Below, piece after piece: positions 49,801-62,550 of a stretch of DNA of 64,000 nucleotides. A program made the position numbers and the translations under genes. The first letter of the stretch is position 1, and each line of letters opens with the position of its first letter. Source of the DNA: Hippophae tibetana (Eukaryota > Streptophyta > Magnoliopsida > Rosales > Elaeagnaceae). The notes below the pieces were generated by a model that saw nothing but the letters and a program-made list of their open reading frames with translations, ran no database searches and was not told where the DNA came from. The DNA lies in the NCBI GenBank assembly GCA_037013495.1, contig CM072805.1, forward strand, positions 36,373,169 to 36,437,168, read 5' to 3'.

Positions 49801-51256
49801 ATATCTATAGAGGCACTTTTCATCATACATCTGCTGCTGTGAAAGTTCTCCACTCTACAGGCAGTCCCAAAACTAAGCAATTCCAAAAGGAGGTATAGGA
49901 AATATTTATAAATAGACTTGAAGAAGTAGTTTCTCTATATTCTTGCACTAACAATATTGTGAAATGTGTGGAACAACTTATATAATTTCTAGTCAAAAAT
50001 CCAAATTTAACTATCTTGTGACAAAAAAATGTTCATATAACCATCTAGAAGGAAATCTAGCTACTGCAGGTCTATGTTACTGAATCCTAATATAATATAA
50101 TCTTTCTTTGCAGCTTGATATCCTAAGCAAAATTAGACATCCTCATTTGCTGCTTCTTCTTGGTGCATGTCCTGATTATGGTTGCCTAGTTTATGAGTAC
50201 ATGGAAAACAGTAGCCTCGAAGACCGTTTGCTGCAGAAAAATAATACACCTCCCATCCCTTGGTTTGATAGGTTCCGAATTGTTTGGGAAGTAGCATCTG
50301 CTCTTGTCTTCCTCCACAACTCAAAACCAACACCAATCATTCATTGTGACTTAAAACCAGCAAATATCTTGCTAGATCATAATCTTGTGAGCAAGATTGG
50401 TGACCTTGGACTTGCTGTAATGCTTCAATCAGATTCTTCTTCTGTATCTACAATGTATAGGGACACAGGACCTGTTGGTACCCTCTGCTATATAGACCCA
50501 GAGTATCAAAGAACTGGATTGATATCTACAAAATCTGATGTTTATGCTTTTGGAATGGTGATTTTGCAGTTGTTGACTGCAAAACCAGCAATTGCACTTG
50601 CCCATGTGGTGGAAACAGCCGTTAGTGAAGGCCACTTAATGGCTATTTTGGATCCAAAGGCTGGGAATTGGCCAAGTGAAGAGAGTAAGCAATTAGCTGA
50701 ACTGGGTTTGAGCTGTGTCGAGCTTCGACAAAAGGACAGACCTGATTTGAACAATCAAGTACTTCCTGTATTGGAAAGATTGAAAGAGGTTGCTGATAAG
50801 GCCAAAGGTTCAACTTCTCCTGTTCAAGTCCTACCACCTAACCATTTTATTTGTCCAATTCTGAAGGTGTTCTTGCATGATCTTTTTCCTTTTCAACTAC
50901 TCATTTCATATTTATATTTAAAAGTAGTTTCAAAAAATAATAGGCACATTTAGATTTTTTAAGTCTTGAAAACACTTGTGATAAAAAAAAAATCAGTTTG
51001 GTTCCTAAGCGCTCAGAAGCATAAACAAATACTCTTCCAAACATGAACTTATCATCTTGTGTTATTTTCTTGGATACAGGATGTGATGCACGAACCTTGT
51101 GTTGCTGCGGATGGATACACCTATGATCGTAAAGCAATAGAGACGTGGCTTGAAACGAACGACACATCACCAAAGACAAACTTGCCATTGGCAAATAAGA
51201 TTCTGATTCCAAATTACACTCTACTTTCTGCAATAATAGAGTGGAAATCCAGTTAA
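46832..51256 (+). CDS. USP domain - protein kinase - U-box E3 ligase (PUB51/PUB52-like), 818 aa
   Basis: Nine coding exons join in phase: 46832-47036, 47240-47361, 47440-47561, 48073-48263, 48707-49032, 49221-49352, 49464-49892, 50114-50866 and 51080-51256 (2457 nt with stop). Domains in order: a universal-stress-protein domain (about 20-170; VAIAIRGSKKSKSILRWALE, LVIGAPSSGMFT); a Ser-rich linker (about 175-340); a long charged coiled coil (about 335-445); a kinase domain (about 450-735) with glycine loop GIGGYGNIYRG, AAVKVL lysine (about 491), catalytic HCDLKPANILL (about 584), IGDLGLAVM, GTLCYIDPEYQ and SDVYAFGMVILQLLT; and a C-terminal U-box (about 750-818; FICPILKDVMHEPCVAADGYTYDR, PNYTLLSAIIEW) that recruits E2-ubiquitin. 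HCD instead of HRD makes it a non-RD kinase, and DLG replaces DFG; both keep the catalytic Asp. The membrane-anchored pseudokinase gene lies downstream, convergent. Confidence 0.94.
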
Positions 51257-53800
51257 CTGTGAACATTGACATTTTTTTAGGATCTTAACAATCTGATCAC
51301 TTGGAAGTCTGTTAGGGGTCATCTACTAAGCACCTTGAAATTTTGAGTTTTTGTTTAAAATGAATGATGTATTTCTTTACCCTTTTAGGTTATGAAAGAA
51401 GCCTCATAATGGCCAAATGTATATAGATTGTCTACAAGTTGAGTAGGACTATGCCTTGAAAGTAAAACTTTCAAATCTCTACTTCATTGTCAGCTGTTTC
51501 TTTGTTTTTATAATGAATGAAGAGGATTTGGAAATTGGGGCTACAAGAATACACACAACACAATTGACATCCATTACTGTGGTAAAAAAAAAAACACACA
51601 CAAAAATTGGCTCCAACTCCATTTATTGAGATATCATTTCACAACGAATTCATATAGCTTACAAGTCTTTATAATAATGAAGGTTGTTGAATAATGTCAT
51701 TTTCTTAATGCAATGAGTTTGGCATATCATATTATACTGCATTAGGTGGATAGCCATTTAGTTACAAGCGGATCCAAAGCAAAATGGGGTCTGAGAAGGC
51801 GGCATGTTTAGTATACTGTAGTTAACTAATCATATCATTACTTTCATAGTAAATTGATACCTTTCTTTTATGAGAGCATGGTATTTCCTTGCAATATCTA
51901 CCTCTATCTGCTCATGTAAATGTAGAGAGAGAAACAATTGATTACGGAAGCAACCAATAATGAAACTATGACGGTGACTAGGAAAATAATTTTAGACCAA
52001 ACAATAATTTGTGTTATTTGAAACTCTGAATTGAAGTTGAAAGAAAAAAGAAAATTCCGTACAACCAAAGTAAATTATAAAGATAATTCATGAAAAAGAA
52101 AAGAAAATGTAATTGTCTGAACAAAAATGAAACATTGATGGCTAATTGTTATAACACATGCCTCATATTACGCCATGATTTATATGCTTGGATGGCCCCA
52201 CCGTCCAGCACCATTAGGAGTTTTAAAGCACAGAACGACTTTTGATTATAACTAACGCATTTTCTTTTAGTAGTAAGAAGTAGCTATTAAAGAAAATTTA
52301 TAAATTAAAAAAAATAACACTCTAAACTTTTTATAACAATAAAAATAACAATATAATAATATTTAATGATATCTAATTAAATAAATTTAAATATAATTAA
52401 ATAATATTTAATATTAAATAAATTTAAATAATTCTGATTTAATTTAAACGATGTCACGATATTTAAAGTTTGATTTAAAATAAAATAATATAACAAATTT
52501 TTTTATAATAATAAAAATATATAAAATGTTATTTTTATTATTATAAATGTGAAAAGTATTATTTTTTTAGGATAAAATTCAATCCTACCTTGTCTTAACA
52601 ATACCCACGTATAACGGGATTTGAACTCACTTTTCATAATAGTAACAAGTAGCATATACCATTCATTAAAAAACAATTTGTACCTCAGCTTCATCTTCAA
52701 GTTGATCTCTCGTAGACGCAAGAGCCAATTAATACTCACCTAACCGAGCTTCTTATTTTGCCAGATTTTAGAATTTGAATGAACCGGGAAACAGAACATG
52801 GGTTTTCCAGAGTTTGAAAACTATTCGAAATTTGGTTTTCAGTAAAAAAAAAATGGTTATAAAAGAAAGCATTTTTAGGATGTATATCTTTATTTTAAGT
52901 AAGACAACACAAAATTTGCTTTTGGAGTCCTAAAAGCACTCATGGCAAAAAAAAATCCATTTGATTTAGAAGTAATTTTTACTATCAGAAGCGCTTTTAT
53001 AATGTCTTAAAAACACAAATTGAATATCAATTGCTATAGAACTGAAAAATTGCACACTTTTGGGAACTATTAATATGATAATTAGCTGATATCCCATTGC
53101 AAACCAAATAGTGTACTGAATGTTTAACAAGAAGTTGAAGCTTTAAAAGAATAGCTACTGTTATTCTAGTTCACAACAATCCAAAGAGAAATTATCTAAC
53201 TTTATGATTGCTATGCTAATTTACTTGGCCAAAACTCTTCACAATGTATTTGATAAATGATAATAGCACGTTCTCTTACAACATAATGGCCTAATTGCCT
53301 ATGATTCCAAATTCTGGAACCAGTTTCAACTTTTTAGCTGCAAGTACTCTCTCTTTTATAATATACCTGTCTCTGTAAATATCAGTATCACCAAGCCTAC
53401 TACTATCCTTGTTATGAAGCTAAAATTTACAGATTTTTAATTCAAGAGCAATTCCCATTTCTACTTTTCTATATACGCCAATATAATCATTGTGGTTGTT
53501 ACTATCTTGGCCTCAAATGATGAGAGTTCTGGTACAGCACAAAACATCTCAAATTTACTGGTTATATTGGCTATATGATCAAAAAGGTCACTTATGTCTT
53601 TAAAACACATTGTTCACTTTACTTTTACGAGACATTTAAGTCACTGTATTCTTACACTGGCATCAACTATAGTCACTTTCGAGGTATACTTTAGTCAATT
53701 TGTAAGAATATAGTCACTTAAGTGTTTAAACTGACTAATGTGTCCCATAAGCTTAGGTTAAGTGACCATAAGGTAGTTTTTCCAAATCTTCATGCCTTTA
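51257..53800. other. convergent spacer between the U-box kinase and the pseudokinase gene
   Basis: It should hold the 3' UTRs of both genes at its ends. The middle (52.2-52.6 kb) is A/T-run sequence. At 52600-52640 a GGGATTTGAACTCAC word recalls a tRNA T-arm on the minus strand, but no tRNA or SINE body can be folded around it. No supported gene. Confidence 0.55.
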
Positions 53801-53821
53801 CCAAATGTGTCTTCAAAATTT

Positions 53822-55717
53822 TCATTTCCCAATATCTTCAAGCTTCCATAGAATTTGTTTGATGGTTGGTCTAAGTGATGGAGAAGGAGAACAACAAGCC
53901 AATGCAAGCTGAAAGAATTGGAGAAGTTGTGCTTCAGTAATTTGACTTTCAGTATCATCAGTTTTGCTGAGTAGTTTTGGATGGAATAAGTCCACAATTC
54001 TATGCCCAAGTACTGAACTTCTCAAGTAGTTTGATAAATACAAATCTTCATTAGGATCAGTTGGATTCTCATTGATGGGCTCTTTGCCTGTAAGTAATTC
54101 GAGCAAGATCAACCCGAAACTGTAAATATCAGTTTGTTGACAAACATCCTTCATTTTGATAAGCTCAGGGGCTTTGTAACCCTCAACACCTAAGGCTTCA
54201 AGCATTTCTTGGCCAGCAGTTGGATTCAAAAGAAGATATAGGCTGAAATCCGAGATGTAAGGTTCAAAATTTTGATCCAATAGGACGTTTTTTGACTTAA
54301 GATTACCGTGAATGACGGGTTCTGGTAAGCCAGAGTGAAGATGATCCAACCCTTTTGCTATGCCTACTGAAATCTTATAAATTTTGGTCCATTTGTGAGA
54401 CTCATTGTTGCCATCTGCCAAAGAAAACAGAAATATGCTATTCAGACTTCAGAGAATATAAAATAGTGTCTATTCCAAAGTCCCTTGGCTTAATAAGTTC
54501 TAGATTTGGTCATATTATAAGCTAAACTCTTTGAGATTGTTCAAGAAGAGGGATGTTAAGTTCTTAATGAATTCAAAGAAAACAACAATGTTAATACAAA
54601 GTACAAAACCAAGCAGGAATATGAACTGACAAGGGAAGGTGTCGACAGGTATAACCGAACAGGAAAAGACTACAAAGTACAAAACGGTTGCATAGCTTGC
54701 AGAAAACAATAGAAAAACCAAGAGATAAGAATCTTCTCAATTCAGGAAGATATAAAAACAAGTCACAATTCTAACACACCCTTTTTCCTTTGAAGGGTGA
54801 TCCTCTCAAAGCTTACCACTAGGGGTGTCGGTCGCGTCGTGTTCAATGTTGGATGACACAATAAAAAAAATTAGTTTTTTTTTGTCGGGTAAACAACCCA
54901 TCCTTTCTTTTCTTTAATTAAAACAGTAAAATATATTTCATGGCATGATCAAAGTTCTTAAACAAATTCAAGTCTGACACTTTAGTTGTTCAACTCAATT
55001 ATTCTTGGTATCTTTATAGATTTAAGAGATCCACTTAATCTACTTCATAACAAAAGCAATAACATGAAGCATCAAGTAAATTTACAGCTCGTTTGAGTAA
55101 GTCTACAAGTTCCTTCTATTCAAAACACCAAAATATCAGAACTTTATACCTTTGAATTCCCCAGCAACCAAAAAAGGAAAAAAATGACCCAAATTAGCAA
55201 GTCACAAGACAATTAGTCAATTACCTCTAATGAACTGAGCTAGATTGCCATGTGGGTAAAAAGGATGAACCAGAAGCTTTTCACCTCTTGGTCCTGCATA
55301 AAAACCCAAAAGAGGCACCAAATTTGGATGTCTTATACAACCCAGAAACTCAATCACTTCATGAAATTCTTCAACTTTTGAAGTACAAAATGGCCTCAAG
55401 AACCTCAATAGCTTCACCGATTCACTTTCACCCAGAAGAAGAGCTTTATAAAGTGTTCCATAGTTGGATTTTCCAATAACTTCACCTGGAGCATCAAGTA
55501 TGTCAAAGATTGTGAAATCTTCACCACCTTGAAAAGTTATGAAGTCCTCTTCTTCCACTTTATCAATCTGTTTAGTAGTAGTCTCTACAATTTCTATATC
55601 TTTATGTTCACCTTTCCATCTTCTTTTGCAGTAGGAATAGAGGAATAAGCCTAGAAATCCCAAAAATGTTATCGAAGTAAACAAAATAACCAATTTGAGC
55701 AAGTGTGTTTTCTTCAT
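53822..55717 (-). CDS. short membrane-anchored receptor-like pseudokinase (At5g61570-like), 361 aa
   Basis: Two exons on the minus strand, 55717-55225 and 54414-53822, join in phase (1086 nt with stop). The product begins with a hydrophobic membrane segment (about residues 7-27, VILFTSITFLGFLGLFLYSY) and the basic CKRRWK, so the kinase domain is cytosolic and no real ectodomain exists. The kinase-like domain shows VIGKSNYGTLYKA, a lysine in ESVKLLRF, LVHPFYPHGNLAQFI, GLDHLHSG, EGYKAPE, DIYSFGLILLELLTGKEP and LRPTIKQIL. Key catalytic residues are changed: HGN replaces HRD (N202 at the catalytic base) and DFS replaces DFG (220-222). This predicts a scaffold or regulatory pseudokinase, as in many LRR-kinase relatives. 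MKKTHLLKL is chosen as start because the membrane segment follows directly; an in-frame upstream ATG (55921) would add an unlikely hydrophobic tail. Confidence 0.88.
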
Positions 55718-56699
55718 TCTATCAGAATTGTGATTCACTAAACAGAATTTAAGATCTGGGTTTTGTGACAGAATGAAAAGGTGATAAAAACAGAGGAAAT
55801 AAGGTATAATTACGAAAATAAAAGGGATTTCATAGTGTATTAAAATAGAGACAAAGAAGAAGGAGATAGAATGCAACTTTGAGAAGGTGTGGAAAACAAG
55901 AGTTTGGGAATCATATACCAAAAAAGGTAAAGTGGGTTCCGTACTTTACTTGAATGGACTTGGAATTTGGATGGAGGATTGAAAGATTAATGGAATTGAA
56001 AATTAGGTGGTTGAAGAAAATAGAGCACAAATTCGGTGGCTGAATCTAGTAATACTAATTAGTAATAGGAAGGAGACAGATCTCTTCCATCATCCATGTG
56101 TTGCTTTTATCTGATTATTGACTCTGTGTTTTATGGCGTCAATTTTCACTTTTGCCACTTAAGATTCTTCTCTTTTTCTCTTTGTATGATATTAATGAAT
56201 GATTATAAATTACCCCCGACTCCAACGGTTTCTATATATATATTTCTTTTCTTTTCTTCGAGTTTGTGTAATTTATGAACTCAGATTTATCAAAATAAAT
56301 AAATAAATAAATAAACAAACTAACAAAAAAAAAAAACTAAATCAGACTAATTTGTAATTTCCTGTAAAGAGTCGAATTAGTCCCCCAAATAAATAGTTTA
56401 GTTTCGTTAGTTTTAAGCTGGGTTTATTAGCTCCAAAATTGTTAAAAAAATTATGAAAAAAATTCAAACTATGATTTTTTAATTTAATTTAAATAAAATA
56501 AAATAATATACATAAAAAACGCTTTATCTTTTATGCATGAGTTTTAGATGAATATTAACAAATATAATATCAAATGAAACTATAATATTATTAAATTTTG
56601 TTATTTTCAAATAAAAGATACATGATAGGAAGCATAGTCATTAAGCACAAGCATTACAATCTAACATACACTTATGAATGCCACACTTAAGAACCACAC

Positions 56700-59600
56700 A
56701 AGCTTGTTTATTCATATTTTTTTTATCACAATCAATTTAGTCCTTAATTCATTGAACTTTTGGCCAGACAAGACAAGACTTTCGTCATGATGTCAACCAT
56801 CTGTTCTTACGTTAGGGTATAAGAAACTTGCAACTCATTAACCATAACCTTTTCACATACAAAGTAAAAGTCAATTTATATGCTTTGTTTAAACATGAAA
56901 AATTGGGTGCTTAGTCAAATAATCAAATGAAACATTATCACAATAGACAATAGGAGCAATTTCTGGTGTATTGTTTAATTCGATCAAAACTTTTTGAATC
57001 CAAATAGTTTTAGCAACAATATGAGCTAAAGTTTTAAATTTTGCTTCACTAGAGAAATGAGAAACAACCTTGTATTTCCCAGACGTCTAGGAAATAAGGA
57101 ACGTACTAAGATAGATGCAGTAACCATCAATGGATCTCTTATCATCTTGACAGGAAGTCCAATCAGCATCTGTGTATGCTATCAAGTTGAGTCCTTGTGA
57201 TTTGTACAACTTAAGACCATGAGTAAAAGTGCCTTTAAAATACCTTAATAATCTTTTTACAACAAACCAACGTGATGTAGTTGGAGAATGCAAATACTGA
57301 CAAAGCTTATTGACTGTAAAGTTGATGTATGGTCTTGTTAAGGTGCAATATTACAAATAACATATGATAGTGCCATAGAGTTACTTGTCTATTATCATAA
57401 GAGTAGGGAATACCTTTGTGTTATGATATTGAACTCGATCAAACAAGTCATGAACATATTTAGATTGGCTCAAATGCATACCAATATGTATTCTACAAAC
57501 TTCCACACCTAAAAAGTAATTGAGCTCACCAAGGTTTTTAAGAGAAAACAATAAGTTAAGATCATTACGAGGCTATGAATGAGAGTGACATTATTACTAC
57601 TCACCATTATGTCAACAATAAATATTAAGAAGATGATGATGTTTCCATTCTTATGATAAAACATCATAGAAACATCAGAATTAGACCCTTGGAAACCCCA
57701 TTTGATCAAACAATCACTTAATTTTAAGAACCAAGCTCTTGGAGCTTACTTGAGGTCATAAAGTACCTTCTTCAATTTACAAACATAATAAGGGTACTGA
57801 ACATCTTCAAAGCTAGCAAGTTGGATCATATAAACCTCCTCATGAATGTCACTATTAAAGAAGGTTATATTAACATCAAATTGCCCGATGGCCAAGTCTC
57901 TAGACAAGGAGAGATTGAGGACAATATGTATGGTTATAGGCTTAATTACAGGACTGAATGTCTTTATGTAGTCTATGCTAGATGTTTGCTAAAATCCCTT
58001 GGCTACGACACAAGATTTATATTTTTCAAGAGTCCTATTTGCCTGTAATTTGGTTTTGTGTACTCATTTGTTACCGATAATCTTGCCATGAGCATAAGGA
58101 GGCACTAACTTTCAATTTATGTTAACAACGAAAGTATCAAGCTCATATTTCATAGCTTGCTTCCATTCAGGTATGGACAAGGAATTCTTAACTAATGTTG
58201 GTTAATGAAGAATGACTGAAGTAAGAAAACTTTTTGGCTTAAAAATACCCTTTTTAGCTCTTATGAACATGGTATGGACATTGGAGGGTTTAGGAAGATG
58301 GTGAAAGTTATATGGTATGAGAGGTGAGATATTAAGAAGAACACGAGAAGAATCAAGGAAGAAAGGCTTGGGGAAAGTGGGTAAGGAGAAAAAGAACCAA
58401 AAGTAACATCATTGGATGGATGTGATAGTGATGCAATAGAATGTGAAACATTAATAAGCTCGAGGAATAAAAATTTGAGCTAAAGTTATTATGGACAAGA
58501 TTAGAGCTTGCTATAGTAGAAATAGTGACAATTAAAAGTACATGAATAGGATCATAAGATGGAAAAGAAGACAAGGTAGAAGTAGATCCCAAAAAAGGAA
58601 AATGTTGTTCATTAAAAGTTATATGAATAAAGGCAAAATTTTAATGAGAAACTGGGTCTAAGCACCAGAAACTTTTGTATCAAATTGCACATCCTAAAAA
58701 TGCATAGGGTAATGAAAGAGGGTCCAGTTTATTAGTAGTGTAAGGTCTAAAGTAATGGAAGTAAAGACTTCAAACACCCTGAAATAAGTAAAATTGGTTT
58801 GGTGAGGAAATGAGTTCAAAAGGGTTGAGAAAATTAAGTGTTTTGGATGGCATGCAATTGATTAAATGGACAACAATTTTAAAGACATAATCTTAATATG
58901 CAAGAGGAACACTGATGTCATAAGCATGCATAAATCAATCTTTATGATATGCATATTTTTTTCTTTCCATAACACCATTTTGAGAAGGTATGTGAGGGCG
59001 AGTAATTGATCTTATATAACATTCTTGAAATAAATGACTCTCTAAACTTTTGATTTCAACACATTATCACTGTATAATGCTTTAATGTGAGTGATAAACT
59101 ACGTAAGTACTATAACATCGAAATATAAGAAATTTTTGGCAGCTTGATTTTTGTTGCGAGGTATATAAATCCATTAAAATCTAGAGCAATTACCCAAAAA
59201 AAGAAGGAAATATTTCATACAAATAATGGAATTAACAAGAGCTAGCCCCCAAATATCAACATGAAAAATTCCAAATATATACTTAGATCTTGTATGTACA
59301 TGAGAAAGAGATAATCAATGAGACTTGTCTAACTCACAAGAACTACAAATTTTACCACTATTATCTGCCCTCAGTGTTTTATTAATTGTTTAACTACTTG
59401 TTACACAACCACAGAATGTGGGTAGCTTAGTCTCTCATGAAGTAAAGTCTCACTAATAGAGGTGTTATGATAGGTTACTTAAGAAAATATTGAATTTCTT
59501 AAGATAGAGGATGAGATTGATATCTTGTTAGAGGCTATTGTCAATGTTCTATGTCAAAATAATGGTATGAGTTATCAAATCTTTCACAAAAAAAGAGTCA

Positions 59601-61150
59601 AAAATTAAATTTTTTCTACTAAAAAGTTATGCAAATTTAGATCACAAGATGCATTAGAAAGCACATCAATACCAGAATGTGTAATAGGAATGATAACATA
59701 ACAGAAGAGTTGCCTATGTAAGGAACTGTCTTTTGTAATTGATTGATATTATAAGTGAGATGGTAAATGACTCCTCTATCCATAAACCACTCATTCAAGG
59801 AAGCAGTAGTAAGACATGTATGTGGCTGATGTTCAAAAGAGAGATTTTTATATGTGGTAACTTATGAGAGGTGTGATTCAAGACCTTTGAATTGAGAATA
59901 TGCATTAGGTGCATTTGTGACACTATTTTTGGACTATGAGTATCTGAAATAGCATTTGGTAGCCCGATGCTCCATCTTTTTGCAAATTTGACATCCTAAG
60001 CAAGACCTGTTTGGATTTGAGTCAAAAGACAAGGGATTAGGTGTTTGTTTAGGTTGAGTAGAACATTATGATTTTTTATTGTAAGAGGTATTAGGTTTAG
60101 GTTGTTACTAGTATGGAGAACTTTTAGCATAGTTAGCATTTACTAAGTCAACATCTGGTCCATTCATTCATGTGTGCATATTACATGTCATGAATGCAAA
60201 GTTAAGTAAAGACTTCATCAAGGTTAAACACACGTCTCTTGCTTATGATTTGAGTGACAAGTGATGAGTAGTTTGAGCTAAGGCCTCTAAGTACATAGAG
60301 ACGTTGTTCTCGGTTACTGAGACGATCACTAGTAGCAATAAGATAATTAATAAGATCTTTTAGATATATTAATGTATTGCTCACTAAAAATATGACCTCT
60401 TTTAAGTGATTAAAGTTGTTGGTGTAAATTAATGAGACATGTCTAAGAGTCATCATTGATGGATTTATCAAGAGTGGGTTAGTAATCATGAGGATTTTTC
60501 TTTCCAATCAAATATTTGAGAAAACTTAAAGAAATAAAAGAGTAGATACCATTTTAATAGCATGATCTTACTTATCCTATAGTTGAATTGTTGAATTGTC
60601 ATCAAAATTTTATATGCGGTAATTGATCCATCAGAATTAATAGACGTAATTTTCTTATGCACAAATTGTACTAGTGTAATGGTTGATTCATTAACAAATC
60701 TCTTTAGTCCATAAATCGTGATCAATCAATGTAATTATTCTTTCTAAATGAGATAATTAGTCTTATTAGACTTAACAGAAAAAGAAGGATCTAAAGGATA
60801 GGAAGAAAATGCATATGATAGCATAAGATAAGATACTATAGAGCTTTTGCAACTCAAATGTTACAACCAAACGTCTTGATAAATAGGAAGAGAATAATGA
60901 TAAGTCATAGAAATCATAAAAGATACTCTAATACCATAATAATTTAAGAAATGAAAGAATGAGAGAGATTTAGAAGATGAATTGTGATGAATAATCTAAA
61001 ATTGAATTGTAAGTATATATACACAAAATAACAATGTGTATTATATTAAAGTGTGAAAACAAGTATAAGGTGTGAATGCAATTTGTAAATAAATACTAAC
61101 AAAATTAACAACCAAAAGCAGGTGTTACTACCAGCATACATATTAAGAAA
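56700..61150 (-). mobile_element. degenerate Ty1/copia retrotransposon
   Basis: Read on the minus strand, fragments appear in copia order. A primer-binding site (TGGTATTAGAGT, plus 60925-60936) follows a 5' LTR remnant at about 60937-61150 with a TATA-like GTGTATATATAC. Gag-like sequence follows (60725-60202; KDLINYLIATSDRL, REQRLYVLRGLSSNYSSLVT), then a CCHC zinc knuckle (CQICKKMEHRATKC, about 59970-60005), a pre-integrase/integrase region (about 59450-59220; LLHERLSYPHS, FHVDIWGLALVNS), reverse transcriptase (57709-57509; WGFQGSNSDVSMM) and RNase H (57293-57087; AVKR-like VVKRLLRYFKGT, AYTDADWTSCQDDKRSIDGYC), ending EQMVDIMTKVLS near 56760. Stops and frameshifts occur throughout and the RT YVDD site is altered, so it is inactive. 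I could not match a 3' LTR to the 5' remnant. Confidence 0.87.
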
Positions 61151-61645
61151 CAATAAGTCATGTTTAGAAAGATTACATTTAATATTATTTATTTTAACTC
61201 AAAATTATTAAGTTATTACTAATTAATTAAATATATGTTTAACAAATATTTTATTCATTGTGAGATATAATTAATTAAATTTAATAATAATAATATTAAA
61301 TTATTTATTTTGACTTCGGGTTATTAATATCAATTTATGTAGTTTTATTATTATTGTTATTTGGATAAAAAATATATAATTAATAAATTTTTTATCTAAA
61401 AGTAACATACACCACTTTAAAAAAGTCCTAATAAATTCCTAATAAATTCAACAATAATTCATAAACTTGCATTGTTTTTCTCTAATTTCATACGAAGGCA
61501 AAAGTCCTAATCAATTTACTTTGCTGGTTCATCCTACTTGTACATTAAATTATAGTTACATGGGTTTCAAAAATTTATAAAATTTAATCCATCAAATTCC
61601 TATTTTTATAATTCAACGAAATATTAATCTAAATTACATTCACAT

Positions 61646-61650
<5 letters not shown>

Positions 61651-61698
<48 letters not shown>
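61651..61698. repeat. (AT)n microsatellite
   Basis: A pure TA dinucleotide run of about 48 bp, the longest in the window. Confidence 0.93.
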
Positions 61699-61699
<1 letters not shown>

Positions 61700-62550
61700 T
61701 TTCATTAAGATCGGCTGAGCTTATTATAAAATATACATATAGAACTATTCATCAGAGATTATTAATTTCTATCTGGCATGTTACATTTTTTTTTTGTTGG
61801 ATAGAGATTAACTTTTTTTTTTAAATAGAACACTTAAAATTATTAATTTTTTGTTACAGTTTAATTCATAAATTTTTAAAAAGTAAAAACATAAATCCAT
61901 TACCTCACTTTTTATATAATTTTCTTCATTATATTTTTTATTTTTAAAAAATTTATTTCAACAATTATTTATATTAAAATCTTATTTTTCAAATATAATT
62001 GCAAAAATAAAAAAGTAATAAAAGTGAGCGAGTGACTTGTGTTTTTATTTTTTAAAGCTAGTATATATCACAAAATAATCTAACTACAATAGTTAGCGGA
62101 TTATCGACATATTTATTTTGTTTTTCTTTTAATTATCTGAACGTAAACAAATAATAAAAACATTATCACATGTTGAACTCTTAATTTCTAAGGTAATATT
62201 ACACTTAAACTATTAAATGTAATGAGTTTTCGTTTAATCTGTATTAAAACTCATTATATTTGAAAATTTATCACATCTTATATCATTTAATTTTTAATGA
62301 GTTAGTATTATATTGGTATGAGATAATATATTCTATTCTATTTATCCTAATAGTTCTCAAATAGATCAATTTTTTAGTGTTAAAAGTATATTTTTATTTA
62401 TTTTTATATTTTTATTTTTAAATTGTTGATTATCTATTTAATTCATTATTAATTATTTGAAATTTTTAGTTTTTTAAATAGATGCATCTTTATAATTAAA
62501 TATATTGACAAATAAAAATATGTTTAATTAAGAAGTTAAAAAATATTATG

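Noticed and set aside
52575-52640. Minus-strand tRNA gene candidate (GTTCAAATCCC word)
   Set aside because: No acceptor, D or anticodon arm can be paired around it at the proper distances.
55252-55479. 75-codon plus-strand open frame
   Set aside because: Antisense to the first exon of the pseudokinase gene, which has clear family motifs.
57821-58048. 75-codon plus-strand open frame in the copia region
   Set aside because: The minus strand carries copia polyprotein traces throughout; the plus frame is a shadow.
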